Origin: Sandaracinaceae bacterium
Lineage (GTDB): Bacteria; Myxococcota_A; Polyangia; Polyangiales; Sandaracinaceae
Length of the DNA stretch: 64,000 nucleotides
Assembly (NCBI GenBank): GCA_040218145.1
Contig: JAVJQK010000113.1
Span: forward strand, 186,001 to 250,000
Direction of reading: 5' to 3'
The position numbers and the translations under genes were made by a program. The notes under the pieces are model-generated. The model was not told where the DNA came from. It saw only the letters and a program-made list of their open reading frames with translations, and searched no databases. Of the stretch, positions 35,722 through 44,456 are shown in pieces (positions within the stretch are counted from its first letter, which is position 1; each line of letters begins with the position of its first letter).

Positions 35722-38157
35722 GTGATTCGCCTCAGCCTCGCCCTCGCGCTCCTCTGTCCCCTGCTCGCCCCGGCGCCGTCCGCCGCGCAGGCGCCGCTCC
35801 CGCACGAGATCGACCTGGGCGCCCCGCCCCGCCCCTTCACGCTCCGGGTCGAGGCCACCGACGAGGGCCCCGTGCTCGTCGTGGAGGCGCCGCGCGGAGC
35901 CGAGGTGGAGTCTGCGCTCCCCATCCCGAGCGTGGAGGCGGCGACGGTGGAGTCGGTGGAGGTCGCGGCCGGGCACCGCGTGGCCATCGTGCGGGCCACG
36001 GGAGGCGACGCGGAGGCGGCGGCGCTGGTGGCGGTGAGCGGGCGACGGCCGGCCGTGCTGTGGACCGGGCGGACCGATCTCCACGGCGACCCCGGCGAGC
36101 GCATCGCGGACGTGCTGAGCCTCGAGGACCGGACGAGCGACGGCCTCCCCGACGTCGTCGTGGGGGTGCGGCGCGAGGGCGCCACGCTCTGCGGCGAGGA
36201 CGCGACGCTGCTCATGCCGCGCGCCTACGATCCCGCGTCGGGTCGCATGCGGCCGGTCGTCCTGGCGCGGGTGCCGAGCGACGGGCTCAGCGTCACCGCC
36301 ACGCGGGAGTCGCCGGGGCCGAGCGGGCCGCCGCTGCTGCGGAGCCTCTCGCCCACGGGCGCGTCGAGCCACGCGGGCCACGGGGACGCGACGCAGCTCT
36401 CGCCGCCGCGGGCGCTGACCGACGGACGCCCCGACACCTTCTGGGCGGAGGGGCGCGGCGGTCCCGGGACCGGTGAGCTGGTGACCCTGCGCTGGACGGC
36501 GCGGTTCCCCATCCACGCCTTCGCGATCATCGCGGGCGCGACGGGCGACGCGGGCCCGCAGCTCGGGCGCGTGCGCCGCTTCTGGCTCGTGGGCGACGAC
36601 TCGCGGATCCGCGTGCAGATGCCCGAGGACGCGGGGCTGCATCCGGGCGAGCGCTACTGGATCGTGCCCCCCGAGCCCGTCGCGTGGCGCTGCGTGTCGC
36701 TCGTGCTCGACGAGGCCTACGGGCCGCCCGGCGTGCGCGACGCGGCGGTGCACACGGCCGTGGCCGAGCTGGAGGCCTACACCGAGCTCGACTTCGGCCG
36801 CGGCATCGAGGGGCTGGTGTCCATCCTCGTCGAGGGGGGCGAAGGCGGAGACGAGGCGACGCGGCTGCTCTCCGGGCTCGGCGAGGAGGCGCTCGCGCTC
36901 GTCGCGGGGGCGTGGCCGAGGCTGGACGAGCAGGGCCGCCGCCGCGCGGTCCGGGTGTTCGCCACCGGCGCCCGGCGAGACATCGAGGCGGGGATCGACG
37001 CGCTCGCGACCGCGGCGCGCGACGAGGCCGAGCCGGTCCGTCGGAGCGCGCTCGAGGCCCTCGGCACGCTCGGCCCGCGGGCGGCCGAGTACCTCGGGGA
37101 GCTGGTCCGTGAGCCCGCGCCCGTCGGCGACGACGCGATCCGACCGCTCCTCCGCCACCCCGCGGCGCAGGTGGTGCCGGCGCTGCTCGCCGCGATGGCG
37201 GCCGAGGGCGGGAGCGAGCGGCCGCTCCTCCGCGAGGGGCTGGCGCGCTCGCTGGCCGGCGGCGACGGTGAGGCGCGCGGCGCGTTCGAGGCCTGGGCGG
37301 ACGCGGAGCCGCCCATCGGCGCCCTCGCCTCCGCCCTCCTCGGCCTCGCCGACTACGGGCCGTCCCGGAGCCTGGCCCGCGGGCGGCTGGGCGCCGCGAC
37401 GGAGCGCGCCGAGGCCTTCTCGGACCTCTGGCGCCTGGTGCGCGCGGCCCGCGATCTGCCGAGCGAGCCGGCCGTCGACGCCTGGCTCGCCTCCATCGCG
37501 CGCGAGGCGGAGGAGTGGATGCTGCGCGCCGCGGCGGTGCAGGCGCTCGAGCAGCGGGAGGCCCCGGACCGCCTCGATGTCGCCCGCGCGGCGCTCGAGG
37601 ACGACTACCCCCGCGTTCGGGTCCAGGCGGTCCACATCCTCGACCAGCTGGACGAAGACGACGCGCGGCTCGCGACGATCGCGCGCCAGGACTCGTGGCC
37701 GATGGTCCGGGAGGCGGCGGTGGACGCGCTGTGGAGCCGCCCCGCCGGCCAGGACGCCGTGCGCCGCGCCGCGCGGGATCGCTCCCCCCGCGTGCGCCAG
37801 ACCGCGATCCGCGGCCTGACCCGGGCGGGCGATCGCGAGGCGTGGCCGCTGGTGCGCGCGCGGCTGACGGACTCCGACGAGTGGCCCCAGGTCACGGTGG
37901 CCGCGCTCCGCTACGTGCGGCAGCTCTGCGTGCCCGGCGCGGAGGAGGCGGTGCTCGCGGTCCTGCGCCGCGGCCTCGAGCCCGACGCCTGGGCGCCCGA
38001 CGTGGACGTGGCCGCGGTGGCGGTCGACCTCGCGCTCGTGCTCGGCGGCGAGCTGGCGGAGACCGCGACCCGCCTCGCCTCGCGGGAGGACGCGCCGGCG
38101 CAGATCCGCGCCGCGCTGCGCCGCCGCCAGGAGAGCCCGGCCACGTGTGGGGAGTGA
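35722..38157 (+). CDS. exported HEAT-repeat protein with discoidin-like domain
   Basis: 811 aa from a GTG 20 bases after the ABC gene. Signal peptide (LSLALALLCPLLAPAPS, then AAQA). Residues ~60-170 are a beta-rich region (DRTSDGLPDVVVGVRREG); a discoidin-like/NADase-type glycan-binding region lies at ~230-350 (DGRPDTFWAEGRGGPGTGE, HAFAIIAGATGDAGP). The second half is a HEAT-like helical array (PVRRSALEALGTLGPRAA, DYPRVRVQAVHILDQLDEDD, SPRVRQTAIRGLTRAGDRE). It is probably periplasmic or on the outer membrane. Proximity to the ABC exporter suggests co-expression; the exact role is unknown. Confidence 0.78.
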   Translation: MIRLSLALALLCPLLAPAPSAAQAPLPHEIDLGAPPRPFTLRVEATDEGPVLVVEAPRGAEVESALPIPSVEAATVESVEVAAGHRVAIVRATGGDAEAAALVAVSGRRPAVLWTGRTDLHGDPGERIADVLSLEDRTSDGLPDVVVGVRREGATLCGEDATLLMPRAYDPASGRMRPVVLARVPSDGLSVTATRESPGPSGPPLLRSLSPTGASSHAGHGDATQLSPPRALTDGRPDTFWAEGRGGPGTGELVTLRWTARFPIHAFAIIAGATGDAGPQLGRVRRFWLVGDDSRIRVQMPEDAGLHPGERYWIVPPEPVAWRCVSLVLDEAYGPPGVRDAAVHTAVAELEAYTELDFGRGIEGLVSILVEGGEGGDEATRLLSGLGEEALALVAGAWPRLDEQGRRRAVRVFATGARRDIEAGIDALATAARDEAEPVRRSALEALGTLGPRAAEYLGELVREPAPVGDDAIRPLLRHPAAQVVPALLAAMAAEGGSERPLLREGLARSLAGGDGEARGAFEAWADAEPPIGALASALLGLADYGPSRSLARGRLGAATERAEAFSDLWRLVRAARDLPSEPAVDAWLASIAREAEEWMLRAAAVQALEQREAPDRLDVARAALEDDYPRVRVQAVHILDQLDEDDARLATIARQDSWPMVREAAVDALWSRPAGQDAVRRAARDRSPRVRQTAIRGLTRAGDREAWPLVRARLTDSDEWPQVTVAALRYVRQLCVPGAEEAVLAVLRRGLEPDAWAPDVDVAAVAVDLALVLGGELAETATRLASREDAPAQIRAALRRRQESPATCGE

Positions 38158-38257
38158 GCTGCTTTCGATGCTTCAATCCCGATGCGGAGCCGTGGTACCG
38201 TCCGCGGCGTTCGACCTGGACTCCCCGTTCGACGTTCGACGCCATAGAGGATCACCC

Positions 38258-38881
38258 ATGAAGATCGGTGCGAAACTCGCCTGTCTCCTCGTGCTCGCCG
38301 GCTTCACCGCGGTCGGCTGTGGCCCGGAAGCGGCCGCCGACCTGACCATCGAGCGGCTGCCGGACGTCAACCCGAGCTTGCCCTCGGTGCCGACGCTCCC
38401 CCCGCCGCCGCACGAGACGCAGTACGCTGACAGCTCGTACAGCGTCTACGGCGTGCGCCGCCGCTCCGCGACGACGATGGGGACCGAGGTCGCGGTGACG
38501 GGCTACATCGTGGAGATCTACGTGCCGCCCGAGTGCCCCGAGGGTCGCACCTGTGATCCCGCCGCCGCGCCGCACCTCTGGATCAGCGACGTGCGCGAGC
38601 CCGGCGACGACGAGCAGCGCATCATGCTGGCCGGCTACGCCGAGAACCAGACGCAGATCGACGAGGCGGTGGAGCTGGCCGAGCGCGGCCGCTACGAGCC
38701 GCCGGATCCCGAGTCCGGCATCCTCCCCATCCCGACCGACTTCGCGGTCGGGGCGAAGGTGAAGGTCACCGGCCAGTTCACGCGCATCAGCGGCGCCGGC
38801 TTCAACGTGTCGAACGGCATGCTCGAGTACCGCGGCCACGAGCGCCTCGAGCCCCCGCCCGGGACCGAAGAAGAGGAGTGA
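38258..38881 (+). CDS. lipoprotein with OB-fold-like domain
   Basis: 207 aa from the ATG at 38258 with an AGAGG ribosome-binding site. The signal peptide ends in the lipobox FTAVGC (Cys near residue 20). After a Pro-rich linker (NPSLPSVPTLPPPPH) comes a domain resembling an OB-fold: TMGTEVAVTGYIVEIY, a loop with two cysteines (PPECPEGRTCDPAAAPH) and GAKVKVTGQFTRISGAGFNV. Similar OB-fold lipoproteins occur widely in Myxococcota and have no assigned role. It is separated from the HEAT-repeat gene by 100 bases. Confidence 0.75.
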   Translation: MKIGAKLACLLVLAGFTAVGCGPEAAADLTIERLPDVNPSLPSVPTLPPPPHETQYADSSYSVYGVRRRSATTMGTEVAVTGYIVEIYVPPECPEGRTCDPAAAPHLWISDVREPGDDEQRIMLAGYAENQTQIDEAVELAERGRYEPPDPESGILPIPTDFAVGAKVKVTGQFTRISGAGFNVSNGMLEYRGHERLEPPPGTEEEE

Positions 38882-38887
38882 CCTCCT

Positions 38888-38905
38888 CCGCGGCGAGAGC
38901 CGCGG
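38888..38905. repeat. hairpin with GAGA loop (1)
   Basis: CCGCGGC and GCCGCGG pair perfectly around GAGA, a GNRA-type tetraloop. It lies seven bases after the lipoprotein stop and near the tnpA end. Either a terminator of the lipoprotein gene or part of the IS end. Confidence 0.6.
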
Positions 38906-38917
38906 CCTGAGCTCCCC

Positions 38918-38950
38918 GAAGAGGCCACGGCGAGAGCCGCTGGCCTCTTC
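38918..38950. terminator. hairpin with GAGA loop (2)
   Basis: GAAGAGGCCA and TGGCCTCTTC pair perfectly. Inside them CGGC pairs with GCCG around GAGA, with a one-base bulge. It lies between the lipoprotein gene (+) and tnpA (-), so it could end both transcripts. Confidence 0.6.
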
Positions 38951-38984
38951 CTGCGTCTGGGTGTCCGCGCGTGTCGTGGAGAGG

Positions 38985-39416
38985 CTACTCGCTCACCTCG
39001 AAGTCCTCGTCGTCGCTCGTCAGATCCTGGTTCATGACGTACTGCGCGACGACTTCGTCCGTGACGTCACCTCTCGTAGAGACGAAGTAGCCGCGCGACC
39101 ACAGGTCTTCGCCCCTCAGCTGCTTCTTCAACCTGGGGAACTCCCGAAGCAGCTTCCGAGCTGACTTGCGCTTGATGGCGCGCATCGCCTCGGCCGGCGC
39201 CAAGTGGGGCGGCAGGCTCGCGAAGAGGTGCACGTGCTCGGGCTTCACACGCCCCTTCAGGACTCGGATGTCTCGCGCTCGGCAGACCTCCCGCACGAGC
39301 TCACGCAGCCGAACGCCCACATCGCCCCGCAGCACGGGCTCGCGGTGCTTCGTGGTGAACACGAAATGACAGTGCAGCTCGTACACGGTGTGGCCGCCCC
39401 GACGGTATCGTCCCAT
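38985..39416 (-). CDS. tnpA: IS200/IS605-family transposase TnpA
   Basis: 143 aa from the ATG at 39416 (MGRYRRGGHTVYELHCHFVF). The HUH motif is in RVKPEHVHLFASLPP. The C-terminal catalytic Tyr is probably that in VAQYVMNQ, and KRKSARKLLREFPRLKKQL is the usual central region. This is the Y1 HUH transposase that moves single-stranded DNA. It is intact. The same frame is open upstream into a Pro/Arg/Ser repeat (to 39821); that part comes from the minisatellite and is not counted as protein. The C-terminal extension DLTSDDEDFEVSE is unusually acidic. No TnpB is present, as in IS200. Confidence 0.93.
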   Translation of the reverse strand: MGRYRRGGHTVYELHCHFVFTTKHREPVLRGDVGVRLRELVREVCRARDIRVLKGRVKPEHVHLFASLPPHLAPAEAMRAIKRKSARKLLREFPRLKKQLRGEDLWSRGYFVSTRGDVTDEVVAQYVMNQDLTSDDEDFEVSE

Positions 39417-39465
39417 CGCCCGAACGTACCGCACACGATCCGGAAGGCCCCGCGAAGGGGACAGG

Positions 39466-39483
39466 CAACCTAGCGTCCCCATG
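39466..39483. repeat. 18-bp direct repeat, copy 1
   Basis: CAACCTAGCGTCCCCATG; identical copy at 39819-39836. The two copies bracket the hexamer minisatellite. Confidence 0.85.
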
Positions 39484-39513
39484 CCACCGCCCGCTCGTCG
39501 CTGAAGCGAGAGC

Positions 39514-39783
39514 GGTCGCGGACTCGGATGCGGTCGCGGACTCGGATGCGGTCGCGGACTCGGATGCGGTCGCGGACTCGGTCGCGGAGGCGGACTCGGA
39601 TGCGGTCGCGGACTCGGATGCGGTCGCGGACTCGGATGCGGTCGCGGACTCGGTCGCGGAGGCGGACTCGGTCGCGGAGGCGGACTCGGTCGCGGAGGCG
39701 GACTCGGTCGCGGAGGCGGACTCGGTCGCGGAGGCGGTCGCGGAGGCGGGAGCGGACTCGGTCGCGGGAGCGGGAGCGGGAGC
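39514..39783. repeat. 270-bp hexamer minisatellite (45 x GGNNNC)
   Basis: Exactly 45 hexamers of the form GGNNNC (GGACTC, GGATGC, GGTCGC, GGAGGC, GGGAGC). Two 18-bp units dominate: A = GGACTC GGATGC GGTCGC and B = GGACTC GGTCGC GGAGGC. Their order is AAAB AAAB BBBB, then a looser end with several GGGAGC. There is no sign of it being translated: all three plus and minus frames are repetitive with no start or ribosome-binding site. It lies between two 18-bp direct repeats. Confidence 0.95.
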
Positions 39784-39818
39784 GGGTTTGGTCGGCACGT
39801 GTGAACGAGTCGACAAGT

Positions 39819-39836
39819 CAACCTAGCGTCCCCATG
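39819..39836. repeat. 18-bp direct repeat, copy 2
   Basis: CAACCTAGCGTCCCCATG, identical to 39466-39483. After it the sequence to 39959 has no gene; it contains a degenerate GGGCACGGGCA repeat near 39933-39955. Confidence 0.85.
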
Positions 39837-39959
39837 TCACCCCGGAGCGGAGCCGGAATCCATGCGGAACTGGACGAGCGGGCTTCCTGCGGACGAGGCC
39901 CTCGCTCGCAGGTCCGCTCCTGGGAACTACGCGGGCACGGGCAGGGGCACGGGCAAGGG

Positions 39960-39983
39960 ATCAGGTCGCTGGCGCGACCTGAT
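39960..39983 (-). terminator. hairpin after the DUF4340 gene
   Basis: ATCAGGTCGC pairs perfectly with GCGACCTGAT around TGGC. It lies two bases past the stop of the minus-strand DUF4340 gene, at the end of the Gld operon. There is no T-run, so it may protect the 3' end or act with other factors. Confidence 0.6.
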
Positions 39984-39985
39984 GG

Positions 39986-42175
39986 TCACGGCGCGAAGTC
40001 GAGGATCGACTCGAGCAGCTCGGGCCGGAAGCCGTAGGTGACCGGGACTCCGTCGCGGCGGGCCGGCACGAGGGCTTCGCCGTCCTGCGTGATCTCGGGG
40101 CCGAACGAGAGGCTCACGGTCGATCCGTCTCGCCGCGTCGCGACGACGCGGAGGGGCGGCGCGGCCAGGCTGGCGTCCTGCGCGCCGTGGGTGAGCACCC
40201 GGCTCGCGCGCAGGGTGGAGAGGCGATCGAGCAGGGCCCGGGTGCGGTCGGGGTTCGGCGTGCCGCCGCCCGCGAGCTGCCAGGTGGTTCCGTCGCGCGT
40301 CAGCTCGGTCTGCTCGGGGCCACGCTCGAGGCGGATGGAGGTCAGGTCCTCGATGGGCACGGTCAGCGCGTCGAGGCTCGCGAGCGAGCGCTCGACCGCG
40401 TCGACCAGCTCCGCGCTGGCGATGAACACGGGGCCCTCGTCGAGGCGGGCGTAGGTGCCTTCGACCGTCTCGGCCCCGAAGGCGAGGCGGAGATCGGTGG
40501 GCTCGCCACCCTCCTCTGCCGGCTCGAAGCGCGCGGTGACCACGCGCGAGGGGCTCCGTAGCCCGTGCTCGGCCGCGGGCGCCTCGGCGACGAAGCGCTC
40601 GGCGGCCAGGGTCGCGAGCCGCCGGGCGATGTCGCGCACCACGACGCGGTCCGCCTCCATGCTGGACGGCGCCTCGAGCGTCCAGGCGCCGCCCTCGCCG
40701 CGTATCGCGCGCTCGGTCACCCTGCCCGCCTCGCTGCCAGCCTCGCTGCCCGCCTCGAGGCCGAGGCTGCGCGCGTCGCCGGGCTCGAGGGAGACGAGCT
40801 GACGCGCGCGGAAGCGGAGCGGCGTGGGCCGGAGCGCCTCGGCCACGGCCGCGTCGTAGAGGGTCAGCGCCTCCTCGTCTCCGCGGCGCGCCCAGGCTCC
40901 GTCGGCGTCGACCTCCCCGAGGTGCAGGACGAGGGTCTGGTCGTCGTCGCTCCGGTGGAAGGTCACGGTGGCGGCCGGGCTGCCCAGGCCGTGCCCCGGC
41001 TCGCCGTCCACGGGCTCGAAGCGCCGCACGCGGGCGTCGCGCAGGGCGCCGAGCCAGGCCGCGATGGCCGCGTCGTCGGCCGGGGACGGCTCGCCTTCGC
41101 CGACCTGCAGCTCCCAGGTGGTCTCGCCCCGGCGCAGGGTCAGCGCGCCGACCTCCACGCGCTCGATGGCGTCGTCGCCCAGGGTCAGGAGCGAGGTGGC
41201 CCGGACCGACTCCGGATCGAGCTCGAGCATCTGCACGTCGCTCGCGCGCACGCAGACCACGGGGCCCTCGCCGTCTTCATCCGTCGCCGCGCGCGCGTAG
41301 CGCTCCTCGGCGTGCTCGCCGCACGGCTCGCCCACGAGGAGCGTCGCCGTCTCGCCCTCGGCGCGGGTCACGGTGAGCGCGCGCCAAGGCGCGTCCAGGC
41401 CGTAGGGCCCCAGATCGTCGGGGCGCTCGTCGAGGAAGCGGGTCGCGCGCAGGTCGCGGAGCCCGCGCAGCAGCCGGTCCACCTTCGACGCGTCCGCCCA
41501 GCCGCGCACCGGCGCGCGCACGCGCCACACGCCGTCCCGCTCGAAGCGGAGCTCCGGCACGCCGCCGCCGAGGGTGATCTGGCGCGCGTCGGTGCCGTAG
41601 AAGCCCGCGAAGAGATCCTTGTCCCGGAAGTGATCGACGTCGTGATCGATCGACTCGATGAAGTCCGTGCCGACCACGTAGGCGCGGTCCTCGCCGTCCA
41701 CCGCGGCGTAGACGCCGTCGCCGGTCGGCGCCTCGCTGCCCACCCGGAGCGCGACCTCCTCGTCCATCACGCGGAAGCGCACCACGAAGCGGGGCTCGTC
41801 GAGCCCCATCCGCGCCCGGTCCTCGTCCGCCACGCCCTCGAGGGTGCGGCGCGCGTCGAGCCACTCGAGCGCGCTCAACAGACTGTCGACCGCGTCGTCG
41901 TCGGCCGCGCTCTCGACCGGCGCGGTCAGCGTCCAGGTGCCGAGGGAGTCGCCCAGCTCGTCGTCTTCGGTGCGCTCGCGGTCGAAGACGATCGGCGCGT
42001 CCTCGTCCCGGATCAGCTCCACGTGATCGACGCGCTCCCGGACGAAGCGCCGGAGCACCTGACCGCTCCGCCTCGCCACGTCCGACGTGGACAGGGTGCC
42101 TTGCTCGTAGAGCAGAATGAAGCCGAGCAGGGCGGCGTTCAGGACGGCCAGCACGATGGTGGTGCGCTTCGACAT
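39986..42175 (-). CDS. DUF4340 protein of Gld-type ABC operon
   Basis: 729 aa from the ATG at 42175, which overlaps the stop of the GldG-like gene (TGATG). One N-terminal membrane helix (TTIVLAVLNAALLGFILLYE) anchors a periplasmic part with three DUF4340-like units, each with a pattern of the type TWTLTAPVES / DDDAVDSLLSALEWLDARR / EPRFVVRFRVMDEEVALRVG. These proteins are regularly encoded after GldA/F/G-like ABC genes and their function is unknown. Here it is the last gene of that operon. Confidence 0.85.
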   Translation of the reverse strand: MSKRTTIVLAVLNAALLGFILLYEQGTLSTSDVARRSGQVLRRFVRERVDHVELIRDEDAPIVFDRERTEDDELGDSLGTWTLTAPVESAADDDAVDSLLSALEWLDARRTLEGVADEDRARMGLDEPRFVVRFRVMDEEVALRVGSEAPTGDGVYAAVDGEDRAYVVGTDFIESIDHDVDHFRDKDLFAGFYGTDARQITLGGGVPELRFERDGVWRVRAPVRGWADASKVDRLLRGLRDLRATRFLDERPDDLGPYGLDAPWRALTVTRAEGETATLLVGEPCGEHAEERYARAATDEDGEGPVVCVRASDVQMLELDPESVRATSLLTLGDDAIERVEVGALTLRRGETTWELQVGEGEPSPADDAAIAAWLGALRDARVRRFEPVDGEPGHGLGSPAATVTFHRSDDDQTLVLHLGEVDADGAWARRGDEEALTLYDAAVAEALRPTPLRFRARQLVSLEPGDARSLGLEAGSEAGSEAGRVTERAIRGEGGAWTLEAPSSMEADRVVVRDIARRLATLAAERFVAEAPAAEHGLRSPSRVVTARFEPAEEGGEPTDLRLAFGAETVEGTYARLDEGPVFIASAELVDAVERSLASLDALTVPIEDLTSIRLERGPEQTELTRDGTTWQLAGGGTPNPDRTRALLDRLSTLRASRVLTHGAQDASLAAPPLRVVATRRDGSTVSLSFGPEITQDGEALVPARRDGVPVTYGFRPELLESILDFAP

Positions 42176-43713
42176 CACTGCCTCCGGTTCCACCAGACCG
42201 CGAAGCCCAGGAAGATGAACGCGAGCGGGATGAGCACGACGACGCGGAGGAAGAGCCCGCCCACGTCCTCCTCGCTCATGCGGATCTGCCGCTGCTCGAT
42301 GCTGCGGCCCTCGATCGAGATCAGCGCCTCGCGCTGGGTCAGCCAGCCGACGACGGCGGTGGCGAGGTTGGCGTTGACGATGGTCGGCTGGCCCATGAAG
42401 CGGCTCTCGAACATCGTCGCGTCACCGAGCACCACGAGCCGCCCGCCCACGCCGTCCGACGCCTCTTCGTCCGTCTCGTCTTCTTCGGGCGCGTCCTGGC
42501 CGGTGATCTCGACCCGGGCCGCGACGCCGAGCGAGACGGGGCCCTGCACCTCGGCCTCATCGCGCCCGAGCGGCTCGGCCCCCGCCTGGCTGAACGCGTA
42601 GGACTGCTCGGAGGTGGAGAAGAGGGTCGTCGCGGCGGCCCCCTCGACCGGGCGCACGCTGCGCGCGTCGCTGATCACGAGCGGCAGGCCCAGCCCCTGG
42701 AAGGGCTCCACCACGCGGTGCTCGCCCCAGCCGACCACGAAGTACGGCCCGACGGGGTGGCCGACCTCGGCCGGCAGGAGCGCCCCGTTCGGCTCGACGA
42801 CGAGGTTGCGGTCCGCGCGCACGCCGAAGTCGCGGAGCATGTCCTCGAGGCCGAGGGAGATGAAGCCGGTCTGGTCTCGCGTGGGCACCGGCTCGAGCGC
42901 CACCAGCAGGTTGCCGCCGTCGCGCACGTAGCGCCGGATCACGTCGACCTCCGCCTCGGGGAAGGCGATCTGCGGGCCGATGATCGCGAGCGCGTCACAG
43001 CGGGCGGGCACCCGCGACTGCCCGCGGGTCTCGAGCTGCTCGAGCTCCACGCTGTCGCCGCGGATCTGGTCGGCGAAGCCGCTCAGCGACCGCTCGCCGC
43101 CCTCGAGCGCGAGCTCGCCGTGCCCCGCGCTGACGCAGAGGGTCGTCGGCTCCGCCTGCGTCAGGTCCACGATGGCCCCGGTGAGCGAGCGCTCGGACTG
43201 CACGTCGAGCTCGATCGTGTCCTCGTCCCCCATGGGGTCGAAGCTCTGGTGCACGAGATCGTTCCGCTCGATCGTGCGGTGCCGCTCGCCGACCGCGATG
43301 ACCGCGACCACGTCGGTCGGCAGGCCGAGCGCGCCGACCTCGCCCGTCGCGAAGCGCTGGCTGACCTCGCGGTAGCGGCCCGGGTCGCGCTCGGGGTCGA
43401 CGTACTGCACGTCGAGCTGGTCGGTCTCGGTGCGGTAGCGCTCGAGGAGGTTCTGCAGATCCCGGAACGCGGGGTCCTGCTCGCTCATCAAGATGAACAG
43501 CTGCACCGGCTGGTCGAGCTGCTCGAGCACCGCCTTGCTGCGGTCGGAGAGCGTGTAGAGGTCGTGCTCGGTCCAGTCCCACCGCTCGTAGTGGCGATAG
43601 GAGAGGTAGTTGAGCTGGAACGCGAGCCCGAGGAAGAGCACCACGTTCACCGCCGCGAGCCAGCGCTGCTGCTGGCGCTTGCGGGTCGCGCGATCGGTCT
43701 CGGGGGCGCTCAT
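42175..43713 (-). CDS. GldG-like ABC transport auxiliary protein
   Basis: 512 aa. One membrane helix at the N-terminus (WLAAVNVVLFLGLAFQLNYL) and one at the C-terminus (LFLRVVVLIPLAFIFLGFAV) enclose a large periplasmic domain of the GldG type (YTLSDRSKAVLEQLDQPVQL, YVDPERDPGRY, LAIIGPQIAFPEAEVDVIRR). In Bacteroidetes GldG works with GldA and GldF in gliding and secretion. In other bacteria the trio is widespread with no known substrate. It overlaps its partners on both sides (TGATG with the DUF4340 gene, ATGA-like overlap with the permease). Confidence 0.88.
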   Translation of the reverse strand: MSAPETDRATRKRQQQRWLAAVNVVLFLGLAFQLNYLSYRHYERWDWTEHDLYTLSDRSKAVLEQLDQPVQLFILMSEQDPAFRDLQNLLERYRTETDQLDVQYVDPERDPGRYREVSQRFATGEVGALGLPTDVVAVIAVGERHRTIERNDLVHQSFDPMGDEDTIELDVQSERSLTGAIVDLTQAEPTTLCVSAGHGELALEGGERSLSGFADQIRGDSVELEQLETRGQSRVPARCDALAIIGPQIAFPEAEVDVIRRYVRDGGNLLVALEPVPTRDQTGFISLGLEDMLRDFGVRADRNLVVEPNGALLPAEVGHPVGPYFVVGWGEHRVVEPFQGLGLPLVISDARSVRPVEGAAATTLFSTSEQSYAFSQAGAEPLGRDEAEVQGPVSLGVAARVEITGQDAPEEDETDEEASDGVGGRLVVLGDATMFESRFMGQPTIVNANLATAVVGWLTQREALISIEGRSIEQRQIRMSEEDVGGLFLRVVVLIPLAFIFLGFAVWWNRRQ

Positions 43714-44456
43714 CCCTCGAGCCTCCGCAGCTTCAGCGCGCCGATGGCGAAGGCCAGCGCGGTGGCGGTGACCGTCGAGTCGAACACGAGGTAGCGCGAG
43801 TCGACGACGCCGCGCGAGAACGACTCCATGTGCCCCCAGATGCTGAGGTACGCGAACAGATCACGGTGCTCGTCGGCGAGGAAGCCCGCCACCGAGACCA
43901 TGAAGAGCACCGCGAGCACGAAGAAGGTCAGGAGCGCGGCCACGATCTGGTTCTTGGACAGCGCGCTCATCAGCGTGCCGAGCGCGATGTAGTAGGCGCC
44001 GAAGCCGAGGATGCCGAGGTAGCTGGTCAGCACCGTGAACAGGTCCACGTGCCCGTAGACGCTCGTCAGGTAGACGTAGAGGCCGGTCGGCAGCCACATG
44101 GCGAGCCAGAAGACCATCGCCGCCCCGTACTTGCCGATCACGACCTGCGCCTCGGTCACCGGCGCGGTCATCAGCAGCTCGATCGTGCCGCGGGACTGCT
44201 CCTCCGCGAGGAGGCGCATGGTGATCAGCGGCACCAGCACCAGCAGCGGCAGGTAGAACAGGGTGGTCTGGCCGAAGAACATCGTCAGCGGGCTGTCCTG
44301 CGGGCCGCCGCTGAGCTGCTGGCCGGTGAACCAGCTCGCGAGCAGGAAGAACTGGAAGCCGCACCAGGTGAGCCAGACGGTGAGCGTGACCCACGCCATC
44401 GGGGAGACGAAGAGCGCGTAGACCTCACGCCGGAGGATGGTCCAGGTGGCCCTCAT
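43710..44456 (-). CDS. GldF-like ABC-2 permease
   Basis: 248 aa from the ATG at 44456, preceded by AAGAGG and overlapping the stop of the ATPase gene (ATGA). Six membrane helices with the pattern of ABC-2-type permeases are seen, for example PMAWVTLTVWLTWCGFQFFL, LFYLPLLVLVPLITMRLLAE and LGILGFGAYYIALGTLMSAL. The segment RLLAEEQSRGTIELLMTAPV, TEAQVVIGKY is the family hallmark. It is the membrane partner of the ATPase encoded just before it and of the GldG-like protein that follows. Confidence 0.92.
   Translation of the reverse strand: MRATWTILRREVYALFVSPMAWVTLTVWLTWCGFQFFLLASWFTGQQLSGGPQDSPLTMFFGQTTLFYLPLLVLVPLITMRLLAEEQSRGTIELLMTAPVTEAQVVIGKYGAAMVFWLAMWLPTGLYVYLTSVYGHVDLFTVLTSYLGILGFGAYYIALGTLMSALSKNQIVAALLTFFVLAVLFMVSVAGFLADEHRDLFAYLSIWGHMESFSRGVVDSRYLVFDSTVTATALAFAIGALKLRRLEG

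Larger units (their letters stand above)
38888..39483 (-). mobile_element. IS200/IS605-family element (tnpA only), approximate ends
   Basis: The tnpA gene (38985-39416) is flanked by hairpins, as in IS200 elements whose ends are subterminal hairpins. On the tnpA-start side GGGGAC (39457-39462) pairs with GTCCCC (39475-39480). On the tnpA-end side there are two GAGA-loop hairpins, at 38888-38905 and 38918-38950. The 18-bp motif CAACCTAGCGTCCCCATG at 39466-39483 recurs at 39819-39836 beyond a minisatellite. True end coordinates cannot be fixed without a second copy of the element. Confidence 0.45.

Noticed and set aside
39301-39816. Minus-strand frame rich in ATES/SA repeats across the minisatellite
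   Set aside because: Low-complexity product of the hexamer array that runs into tnpA in another frame; no coding support.
39417-39821. N-terminal extension of tnpA through the minisatellite (Pro/Arg/Ser/His repeat)
   Set aside because: The frame is open only because hexamers contain no stop; TnpA family proteins start at MGRYRRG, and there is no ribosome-binding site upstream.
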